Positions 15,648-27,900 of a DNA stretch of 64,000 nucleotides are shown piece after piece. Below the pieces are notes generated by a model. It saw only the letters and a list, made by a program, of their open reading frames with translations, did not search any database and was not told where the DNA came from. The position numbers were made by a program, and so were the translations under genes. Position 1 is the stretch's first letter. Each line of letters starts with the position of its first letter. Source of the stretch: Falsarthrobacter nasiphocae (GTDB lineage: Bacteria; Actinomycetota; Actinomycetes; Actinomycetales; Micrococcaceae); NCBI RefSeq assembly GCF_031456275.1, contig NZ_JAVDUI010000001.1, positions 372,001 to 436,000 of the forward strand, written 5' to 3'.

Positions 15648-17687
15648 ATGAGCTGGCTGAACACGATCCCCTACCTGGTCGGCCTGGCCGCGTTCCTCTT
15701 CTTGCCCGGAGTGGTCATCCTCCGAGCGAGCGGGGTTCGCGGGCTGGGCGTGGCGGCCTTCGCCCTCCCCGTCACGGCCTCCGTCATGGGCGTGTTCGCC
15801 GTGCTGCTGCCGTTCGTGGGGGCCGCCTGGAACCCCGTCTCGTTCCTCATCTGCGCGGCCATCACCGCCGTCCTGGCCCTGCTGACCCGCTTCGTCATCG
15901 CGCTCATCAACACGGACATCAGCCGCCCCCACTCCTTCGAGACGGTGGACAGCCCCGTCGTCGACCGCCTGCGCCGCTTCCGCTGGGGCGTGGACGCACC
16001 CGTCTCCCTCATCTACCTCGCGGCGGTAGCCCTTCCCGCCTTCGCGATCTTCTACCGGTACGCACACGGCTTCGGCAACGTCGAGCGCATCTCCCAGACT
16101 TTCGACAACATCTACCACCTCAACGCGATCCGTCGGATCATGGATACCGGCAGCGGCTCCTCGCTGACGCTCGGCAACCTCACCGCCGAGTCCGCGGGCT
16201 TCTACCCTGCGGCGTGGCATGACATGGTGGCGCAGACGGCCCTCCTCCTCCACGTGTCCATCCCCGCCGCCGTCAACATGACGAACATCGTCATCGCGTG
16301 CCTCGTCTGGCCGCTCTCGCTGCTCTTCCTCATCACACGCATCACCGGGCCCCGCCTGCTGCCGATCGTCCTCACGGCCGCGCTCGCCCCCGCATTCCCC
16401 GCCTTCCCCTACCTGATGGTCGAGTTCGGCGTCCTCTACCCGAACCACCTCGCCATCGCGATCCTCCCGGCCGTCATCGGAGCCGTGCTCCAGATCCTCG
16501 GGATGACTCAGGCGGACACGCCGACCTTCTGGCCCGGCCTCGTCGCCCTCGTCGGCAGCCTGCCTGGCATGCTGCTCGCCCACCCGAGCACCCTCATGGC
16601 CCTCATCGCCTTCGTCATGCCCGTCATGGTGACCAAGCTGTGGTGGATGTACATCGACCGCCGGCGCTCGCCCGCGGACCGCAGGCGCTTCTGGGCGTTC
16701 CTCGGCCTGTTCGTCGCCTACGCCGTCATCGGGCTCATCTGCTGGGTGGTCCTGCGCCCGGCCGCCTCCAGCTCCACGTGGCCCCCCTTCCAGAGCCCCG
16801 CCCAGGCCACGGGCGAGGTTCTCGCGGGAACCCCCATGGGCCTCCCCGGGGGCACCCTCATGTTCATCCTCACGACGACGGGCGTGCTCTTCCTTGTGCT
16901 CACCCGCCGCCAGCGCTGGGTCGTGGGCATGTTCCTCATGGGCGCATGGCTCTACGTCACGAGCACGTCCTACCCGTTCGGAGACGTGCGCACCTTCTTC
17001 ACGGGCATTTGGTACAACGACTCCAACCGCCTCGCGGCGCTCCTGCCCGTGGTGTCGGCGCCCGTCGTCGTCCTGGGTGGCGAGTTCCTCATCCGGTGGG
17101 TGACGAAGCGCGTCATGCAGTCCGAGACCTACGCCCGCCTCGCCGCGACGAAGGCGCCGTGGCTCAACCAGCGCCTCATCGTCTCTGCGGTGCTGGCGAT
17201 GCTGCTCGTGGGCGCGGGTGCCCTTCAGGTCCAGTCCGGAGCCATGACGGCCGAGCAGGCCAAGCTCAACGGGCGGTACTACTCGGGTAAGGAGTCGCTT
17301 CTGCTCTCGCCGGACGAGAGGGCGCTCCTCGATCGGCTCCCGGAGCACGTGGCGGAGGGCGATGTCGTCGTCGGCAGCCCGTGGACCGGTGCCTCGCTCG
17401 TCTACGCGATCTCTGACCGCCAGACCCTGCGGCCGCACATCTACGGCGCCGTCTCGCCGGACGCGCAGTACGCGCTGGAGCACTGGGAGGAGGCGCCGTA
17501 CAACACGGCCGCCTGCTCCGCGGTGAAGAACACGCGCGCGTTCTACGCCCTGGACTTCGGCCCGCTCGAGGTTCACCACGGCTGGCACCCGATCCCCGGC
17601 CTGAGCTACCTGGAGGGTGCCGCCGGCGTGGAGCTCGTGGACCAGCAGGGTGCGGCGAAGCTCTACAAGATGACCGGCTGCAAGTAG
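15648..17687 (+). CDS. Large polytopic membrane protein (DUF6541-like)
   Basis: A 679-residue protein with about 12-13 hydrophobic segments and a soluble C-terminal domain from roughly residue 540. The arrangement resembles actinobacterial DUF6541 proteins and lipid-linked-sugar glycosyltransferases of GT-C type; FDNIYHLNAIRRI and ESAGFYPAAWHDM lie in the first large extracytoplasmic loop, where GT-C enzymes carry catalytic acidic residues. The C-terminal part (PEHVAEGDVVVGSPWTGASL, CSAVKNTRAFYALDFG) faces outside. It is divergent from the polyprenol-phosphate sugar synthase, so it may use that lipid-linked donor; this is inference. Confidence 0.7.
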   Translation: MSWLNTIPYLVGLAAFLFLPGVVILRASGVRGLGVAAFALPVTASVMGVFAVLLPFVGAAWNPVSFLICAAITAVLALLTRFVIALINTDISRPHSFETVDSPVVDRLRRFRWGVDAPVSLIYLAAVALPAFAIFYRYAHGFGNVERISQTFDNIYHLNAIRRIMDTGSGSSLTLGNLTAESAGFYPAAWHDMVAQTALLLHVSIPAAVNMTNIVIACLVWPLSLLFLITRITGPRLLPIVLTAALAPAFPAFPYLMVEFGVLYPNHLAIAILPAVIGAVLQILGMTQADTPTFWPGLVALVGSLPGMLLAHPSTLMALIAFVMPVMVTKLWWMYIDRRRSPADRRRFWAFLGLFVAYAVIGLICWVVLRPAASSSTWPPFQSPAQATGEVLAGTPMGLPGGTLMFILTTTGVLFLVLTRRQRWVVGMFLMGAWLYVTSTSYPFGDVRTFFTGIWYNDSNRLAALLPVVSAPVVVLGGEFLIRWVTKRVMQSETYARLAATKAPWLNQRLIVSAVLAMLLVGAGALQVQSGAMTAEQAKLNGRYYSGKESLLLSPDERALLDRLPEHVAEGDVVVGSPWTGASLVYAISDRQTLRPHIYGAVSPDAQYALEHWEEAPYNTAACSAVKNTRAFYALDFGPLEVHHGWHPIPGLSYLEGAAGVELVDQQGAAKLYKMTGCK

Positions 17688-17735
17688 CTGCCCGGCGCAG
17701 CGCCGCCCCAGGCGGGCCCGCGCCGGACCGCGCCG

Positions 17736-19946
17736 TCACCCGACGATGAGGCGCTTGAGGTATGGCCCGAGCGAGCGAGCGTAGGTGCCGCTGATGTGGT
17801 TCCCGTCGAAGTAGATCGGGACGCCGCCGAGCGCCGCGTGACAGTTCTCCCGGTCGCAGAACGCGTCCGTCGTGTCGATCAGCCTGATCTTGGGCGAGTC
17901 GAGCCCCTCATGGGCCACCCGCAGCGGGTCCGGGGTGAGCGCCCGGGCCCGGCTCACCGCGCAGGCCCGCGGGTCGTCCATGTTCTGCGCGAGGCAGGTG
18001 GCCGGGCGGGCTGGCACGTTGACGGGCGGGTCGGCGAGGATGTTCACCTCGATCCCCTTGGCGGCCCAGGCCTTCCAGAAGACCGGCAGGCCCCGCTTCC
18101 ACACGCCCATGGCGTCCTCCCCCGGGCCCGTCTGCACTTTCTCCTCCCGCGCAAAGATCGAGTACACGACCCGATCCGGCTTGAGCGTCAGGACCCGGTC
18201 CTTGAGCGCGGCCGCCTTGGCACGACAGCCTTTCCCGCCGTCCCCCGCCGGCTTCGTGTAGCCGATGTACGGGACGTCGGCAACGGCGCAGCCCCCGACG
18301 AACGACACGTAGATCTTCCAGTTCATCTCCCTGGCCACGTAGAGCACGCCCCTGACCCATTGCTGGGCGTGGGAATCGCCCGTGAGGTAGGCCGTCTCGA
18401 ACCGGGCTCGCCCCTCAGAGAAGTCGCAGAGGAACTCAGGGACGCCGCCGGGCGCGACGCCTGAGCCCCGGCACTCCGGGGGCAAATGCCAGTACTCGGT
18501 GGCCTTGGTCCGTTCGACAGAGGTGACGCCGGCCCACGTGTTCTTGCACGAGTTGCCCGAGACGAGGGCCATGGCGCCGTCACACGCGCCCTCGCCGAGT
18601 CGCGTCTGGGCGATGGCGAGTGCCTCCGTGGCCCTCCGACCGTGCTGGGCATGCATGAACCCCGCCCCGCCAACGACAGCCACGACAAGCCCGGCCGCCA
18701 CGAGAGCGGCCCAGGAGGGCGCCTTGGGGCGCACTCGGCGCCCGAGCGGCTCGACCCACCGGTAGGTCGCACCGGCCAGCACGCCCGTCGCCAGGAGGAC
18801 GGAGACTTTCCCGAGTGACATCCACTCCGGCGGGGCAACCGCCAGGAGGACGACGACGAGAGGCCAGTGCCACAGGTACACCGAGTACGAGGCGTCGCCG
18901 AGCCACTTCACAGGGCGCAACCGGTACAGGCGCTCAAAGGCCAGGGGCGGGTCTCACACCGAGCCAGCGAGAATGAGCAGAGCCGTCGCCGCCACGGGGA
19001 GCACCGCCGCATAGCCAGGAAAATCAGTCTCCTCCGAGTACAGAAAAGAGACGGCCGCGAGGACACCCCAACCCGCAAGACTGACCGCGCCCTGGAGCGG
19101 CGCGCCGACCCGCACAGGTCTGGTCCGGGCGGCCGCGCGAGCAAGGGCGGCGACGAGCGCGCCCACCGCGAACTCCCAGAGACGGCCCGGCGTGAGGAAG
19201 TAGGCGGCCTGGGGCGTGGACTCGACCCAGAACTGGGACAGCGGGAGGGTGATCAGGATGCCAAGACCAGCAGCGGCGTAGAGTCCCCGGTTGGTGTTGA
19301 TCCACGTCTCAGACCTGGGCCTCAGCATGCCGCCCCGGCGCTTGTGCAAGAACGCGGCCCCGGCCACCAGCCCCCAGATGAAGAGGGGCCACAGGAGATA
19401 GAACTGCTCTTCGACGGACAGGGACCAATAATGCTGGGCCACCGTCGCGTTCGCCTGCGAGGCAGAGTAGTCCACCGCGTTGTGGGCAAGGATCCAGTTC
19501 TCGGCGAAGAGCGCCGCGCCCGTCACCTCCTGAGCATTGCGCTCCCAGGCGGAGACGGGCAGGAACGCCCACACGAGGAGCATGCTCGCAGCCAGGACGA
19601 GGAGCGCGGCAGGAAGCAGACGGCGCACCCGCCGCGCGTAGAACGCCGGCAGATCGATCCGGCCCCGCTCATCGAGCTCCTTCGCCAAGTGCGAGGTGAT
19701 GAGGAATCCGGAGATGACGAAGAAGACATCGACGCCGACATAGCCGCCGGTCAGACGATACGGCCAGACGTGGCCCATGACCACCGACGCCACGGCAAAG
19801 GCCCGCAATGCCTGGATGTCGAGCCGCAGGGCTGAATGGCTGCTCACCGGCGCTCGCCTCGCACGACGCGCGCCAGCGTTCCACGACGCGGACTCGCTGG
19901 TGCGAGAGCGCCGGTGTTCCGGCGTCGCCGCACGAAATGTCTTCAT
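17736..19946 (-). pseudogene. OafA/YrhL-type acyltransferase with SGNH domain, split by in-frame TGA
   Basis: Read as one frame of about 736 codons with a TGA at 18956-18954. Codons before it (ATG 19946 or GTG 19847) encode the acyltransferase-3 membrane domain: LRLDIQALRAFAV, GGYVGVDVFFVISGFLIT, YARRVRRLLPAALLV, HYWSLSVEEQFYLLWPLFI. After the TGA the same frame continues with RPVKWLGDASYSVYLWHWPLVVV, the family's last membrane helices. It then enters the periplasmic SGNH domain with the TGDSHAQQWV serine block and DGNHIS near the end. Family members are single chains that O-acetylate envelope polysaccharides. A TTG at 18920 could start the second half, but it would lack the MBOAT-like core. 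I infer a nonsense mutation, with readthrough or sequence error as alternatives. Confidence 0.8.
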
Positions 19947-19974
19947 TGTGGGCCCCCAATCGAAGCGGAGCGGT

Positions 19975-20769
19975 CTAACTGCGCATCCTGGCCACGGCCT
20001 CGGCGATGGGCCCGTCGTAGACGAGCGTGCCGTGGTCGAGGAGAACGCCCCTCTCGCAGATGGTCGAGACGAGGTCGAGGTCGTGGCTCACGACAACGAG
20101 GGTCTTCCCCGCCGCGACAAGCTCCCTGATCTTGGCCAGGCACTTCTGCTGGAAGGGTTCGTCGCCCACGGCCAGGATCTCGTCGACGAGGAAGACATCC
20201 GGGTCTGTGTGCACCGCCACGGAGAACGCGAGGCGCAAGTACATGCCGGAGGAGTAGAACTTGACCTCGGTGTCAATGAACTGCCCGATCTCCGAGAACT
20301 CGACGATCGAGTCGAACTGGGCGTCGATCTGCGCTTCCGTCATGCCCAGGATGGCCCCGTTGAGGTAGACGTTGTCGCGCCCGGTCAGGTCCCCGTGGAA
20401 CCCCGCGCCTACCTCGATGAGCCCGGCCACGCGCCCGCGCGTGTGGATTTCTCCGGCGTCCGGCCGCATGACCCCGGAGATGAGCTTGAGCAGGGTGGAC
20501 TTGCCCGAGCCGTTGAGGCCGAGGAGGGCGACCGTCTCACCGTGGGAGACGGTCAGCGAGGCATCTTTGAGGGCCGAGAACTTCTCGGAGAGGTCCCCCT
20601 TGCGGCCCTTGATGAGCCATACGAAGGCCTCTTTCATGGACCGGGTGTGGCGCAGGACGAAGTCCTTGCGGACGCTTTGCACCGCGATGGCGGTGCCGGA
20701 CAGCCCGGCGCGGCGGCCAGGCGCGAGGGGCTCGGGCGCCGTCGCTTCAGAGTTCTTGGGCAAAGTCAC
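19975..20769 (-). CDS. wzt: Polysaccharide ABC exporter ATP-binding subunit (Wzt type)
   Basis: ATPase of an ABC-2 polysaccharide exporter, 264 residues, with Walker A GLNGSGKST, signature YSSGMYLRLAFSVA and Walker B VFLVDEILAVGD followed by SHDLDLV. The N-terminal KDFVLRHTRSMKEAFVWLI, before the ATPase core, is typical of the Wzt/TagH/RfbB branch. There is no C-terminal carbohydrate-binding domain. It overlaps the permease gene by 23 bases. With glf and glfT2 just upstream in the same operon it matches the Mycobacterium Rv3781-Rv3783 galactan exporter arrangement. Confidence 0.92.
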   Translation of the reverse strand: MTLPKNSEATAPEPLAPGRRAGLSGTAIAVQSVRKDFVLRHTRSMKEAFVWLIKGRKGDLSEKFSALKDASLTVSHGETVALLGLNGSGKSTLLKLISGVMRPDAGEIHTRGRVAGLIEVGAGFHGDLTGRDNVYLNGAILGMTEAQIDAQFDSIVEFSEIGQFIDTEVKFYSSGMYLRLAFSVAVHTDPDVFLVDEILAVGDEPFQQKCLAKIRELVAAGKTLVVVSHDLDLVSTICERGVLLDHGTLVYDGPIAEAVARMRS

Positions 20770-21600
20770 CCTCCGTCTTTCGGAAGGCCAGATCGCCGAG
20801 GACGATAGTCGCCACGGACAGTGCGAGGGCGATCGGCAGGTAGATCGGGTAGAGATCGGGGGGCAGGGCAGAGCCCTCGACCGTCGGGTCCCAAAATCCG
20901 TGGTGGAAGAGCTGGACCGCCACCGTCAGCGGATTCGAGGAGTACAGGCTGAAGAGCCACGCTGGCATGGCATTCTTGGCCATGTCAGTCATGTAGAGAA
21001 CGGGCGACGTCCACGTGGCGACCATGATGATCATGTCGACGATGTTCTCGGAGTCTCGAAAGAACACGTTCGCGCACGCGAAGAGCAGGCCCATCCCTGC
21101 CGAGAACAGGGCCACAATAAGGAACCCGAGGACGATCGAGACGAGGTTGAGCGGCCCCGGCCTCCACCCTGCCACGAGCGATGCGAGCAGGAGGATGAGG
21201 ATCTGCGGGAGGAAGTGGACCGTGGCCACCCAGACAGTCGAGATCGGAAACAGCTGTCTGGGCAGGTAGATCTTCCGGATGAGTCCGCTGTTGGCCACGA
21301 TGGAGCGCGCCCCGTTGCCGAAGGCCTCGGAGAAGAAGTTGATGATGATGATGCCGGAGAACAGGTAGATCGCGTAGTTGGCGCTGCCATGGTCGAGCTT
21401 GAGGAACTTCCCCATGGCGATGTAGTACACGAGGAACTGCACGCCGGGTTTGATGTACGACCAGAGGATGCCGAGGACGGAGCCGCGGTAGCGCACCTGG
21501 ATCTCTTTGCGCACGAGCAGGCGCAGAAGGAACCGGTGCGTGACGACGTCCCGCAGCCCGCGTCCCCGGCCAGGCTGCACGGCGGGGGCTTCGGCCACGG

Positions 21601-21604
<4 letters not shown>
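20747..21604 (-). CDS. wzm: Polysaccharide ABC exporter permease (Wzm type)
   Basis: ABC-2 permease of 285 residues with about six helices. LLVRKEIQVRYRGSVLGILWSYIKP is the hallmark amphipathic N-terminus, and GNGARSIVANSGLIRKIYLPR is the conserved cytoplasmic loop that contacts the ATPase. It should form the channel that moves a lipid-linked polymer to the outer face. ATG 21604 overlaps the glfT2 TGA (ATGA), and its 3' end overlaps wzt, so glf-glfT2-wzm-wzt form one coupled operon. Confidence 0.93.
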
Positions 21605-24764
<3,160 letters not shown>

Positions 24765-24836
24765 TCACGCGGAGTCCAAGGCTCCGCTCGGCGGTGGGCG
24801 GGCGCCGGGGCGCCTCGCTGTCCTCCAGCCTACCGA

Positions 24837-24873
24837 ACGGCCCCGAGCCGCAGGCGCTAAGCGACGGGGCCGT
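24837..24873. repeat. Inverted repeat in the glf / FtsK-like divergent region
   Basis: ACGGCCCCG (24837-24845) and CGGGGCCGT (24865-24873) form a perfect 9-bp repeat with a 19-base spacer, in the 244-base region between two divergent genes. Because neither gene ends here, a terminator role is unlikely; an operator or leader hairpin is possible. Confidence 0.35.
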
Positions 24874-24993
24874 GCCGAGGGCGAGTCCGATCGCGGACCT
24901 CCCCTGGCGCGGAAATTCGGGCCTGAAGAAAGTTATCCACGTTTGCCCGCACTCCGGTTCCCGGCGTGTGGGGTGCTGGATACCGTCAGCGTC

Positions 24994-27900
24994 ATGACAC
25001 CCTTCACGCTCCTGGCGACTCCCGCTGCGGCGGCGCGCTTCGGCCTCCCCTCGCGCCTCGAGCTCGCCGTGACCGTCTCGGGGTGGGACGGCGGGGACCA
25101 GGCCATAGATCCGTCGTCCTTCGCCCACGAGCTCCCGGTTGCACTCGGGCACCTGGCCCTCCCGGGCTGGGGCGCGCGGGAGGTCTCCGCGAGCGCGCTC
25201 GCCGCGTGGCTCGAGCCGACTTCTTTCCCCCTGCGCCCTGGGGGCGAGGTCCTCCTGCGCTGTCCGGCCACGGAGGGCGACATCCTGCTCTCCCCGACGG
25301 AGTCCTCGGGTGGAGCCCCGCTCAGCCTCGTCTGTCTCTCGGGTCCAGACGCGGGCCGCACTCTCCCTGTGCCTCGGGGCGAGAGCACCCTTGGGAGAGG
25401 AGCCGATCTCCACGTCACGGACCCCTACGTCTCGCGCTGCGCCCTGCGTGTGACGGTCTCGAGCAGGACCACTGAGGTCCGCCCGCTCGGCGGGCATCCC
25501 GTCCTGATCCAGCGCGGCGACACACTCCGTGCAGCGCCTCGGCGGGGCTGCCCGCTGAAAGACGGTGATGTCCTCATCCTCGGAACGAGCCGGATCCAGG
25601 CCGTCTTTCTCGGCTCGGGCGCAGTGACATCCATCATTCAGGACGCTTCCGGCGAGAGGCCAGCCGGGTTTCAGCGGAACGGGGCGGCAGCGCCGGTGCC
25701 CCCAGCTGAGCCACGGGGCGAGGTGCCGTTGATTCCGCGCTCGCGGATCGTCCTGGCGGCGCTCCCGCTCGTCGTCAGCTGCGCGGTGGCGGTCATCCTC
25801 GGCCAGCCGCTCTTCCTTTTGTTCGGCGTGATCTCGGTGGGCGCGCTCGCGGGTCCGCTTCTGGAACGTCGCAGCGCGCTGAGGGAGCGTCGAAAGCTGT
25901 TCGCGCGTCGCGAGGCGTTCGCGAGGGCCGCGGCGGCGTTCTTGTTCCCGCCCGTGGCCCTCCGCTGCGTCGGCCTGGCGGGGTCTGCACAGCGGCTCGA
26001 CCTGGCTGCGAAGGCCCCGGAGGTCGGGTTGCCGACCCAGGCCTCCGAGCCCGATGGATCGCAGGCCGACCCGCCCCGCGGGGGAACGCGCCGGCCGACG
26101 TCCCGGACCTCACCCCCGGGCTCCGCAGGCTCAGGGTCAGGGCCCATAGGGTCGCCGGCCCCAGGGACGGCATCCCGCGGGTCAGCACTAGCAGGGTCCA
26201 GCTCACCGGAAGCTTCGGTTCACATCGCCCCAGCACGTCCCAGCCCGTGGATCGTGTGGAGGCTCGGGAGCTACGTGGACCGCGACGAACGGCTTCCTGT
26301 CGAGACGGGCCTGATTCTCGCGCCTGACGCAACAGTTCGCATCACCGTGACTTCGCCCGACCCGACATCCGTCGTGGCGGGCCTCAGTGTCTCCGCCGGC
26401 GGGATGGCGTGCAGCAACCGGCCCGGCCCGTCGCAGCCTGCCGTTTGGCTCCATCCCGCCGACACTCCTGTGGCGCTGGCGCGCCTGCCCTGGGTCTCCC
26501 TTCGCCCCGGTGCCGCTCCCGTCCACGTCTGCCGCACGGCCGACTGCACGGCGGCAAACGTCACGGTGGTCGTCTCCGAAGGCCCACTCGTCAACATCGC
26601 GGGCACCCGGCCGTGGGTCCCCGATCACGCTCGTGCGGACACCCTGCTTGCCGCCACCGGGAATACGACCTTCCCCGCCGAGCACGCACTGGCGCCCCTT
26701 TCCACAGGCGCGCCGCCCGTCCCGCCTCCAGGGGGCATCGCACCCTCCACCCATCCCGGAACGCCCGGCCGCGGGATACCGACGATGCCGTGGAGCGCCG
26801 TCCCGCTGACACGCACCGGTGCCGACGCTCCGTTTCTCCTCGACCTCGAGGCGGACGGCCCGCACGTCCTCGTCGTCGGCACCACGGGCTGCGGGAAGAC
26901 GGAGCTGCTCAAGACCGTCATCGCCCGCCTCATTCTCGGCTCGCCCCCCGATCGTCTCCGGCTCTTCCTCATCGACTTCAAGGGCGGATCCGGCTTGTCA
27001 CTGTTCGAAGACGTCGAGCACGTGGACGGAGTGGTGAGCGACCTCGACGGCGCCGACGTGGAGCGCGTCCTCGCGTCCTTGGCCGCCGAGCTGACGCGAC
27101 GCGAGCTCTGGCTCAAGGCTCGCCGGCTGCCGGACGCCCGCGGCCTCCCCGCCGGTGACGCCCCGCCCAGGCTCGTCATCGTTATCGACGAACTCAGGGC
27201 CCTCGTCGACTCCGTCCCTGGCGCGGCCGCGAAGCTCGCGCGCATCGCGGCAGTCGGCCGCTCCCTCGGCGTGCACCTCATCCTCGCCAGCCAGAGGGCT
27301 CAAGGGGCCGCATCCCCGGACTTGCGCACCAACATCGGCACGACCATCGTGCTGCGCGTCGCAAGCGAAGCGGACTCCCTCGACGTCCTCTCCTCACCCG
27401 TGGCCGCCTCCATCAGCCCTTCAGCCGCCGGCACCTTCTACGTCCGGGCTGCAGGGCGGACCCGCGGCCCCTTCCTCGGTGCCACCTGGCGAGAGTGCGT
27501 GGGGCGGACCTCCCCCACGATCACGACCTGGCCTCCGGGCCCCGCCCTGCGCGAGACCGGCGACGCCGATCCCCAGCTCCTCGCCCGCGCAGCCCCCCGC
27601 GCCTCGTCCCGGCGACGCTGGCCTCGCGCCGTTGCACCACCGCTTCCCCGCGGAGAGCGCCATCTGCCCAGCGGGGCCACGGCATGCTGCCTCCTCGACA
27701 ACCCGTCAGCACAGTCCGTGGTCCCCCTGTCCGCTCCCCTCGCGCACTGCCTCGTCTTCGGTGCGGCCGACGACGTGACCGCCGATGCCCTGCGCAGCGT
27801 CACCCGCGGACTCATCTCCACCGGCCGGGCCACACGAGTGCTCGCCGCCGTGGCCACGCCCGCGCTCGCGGACATCACCGCTGCGGCTCTGGCCTTCGTT

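Noticed and set aside
15645-17588. 647-codon minus-strand open frame
   Set aside because: Shadow of the 679-residue membrane protein; no hydrophobic or domain pattern of its own.
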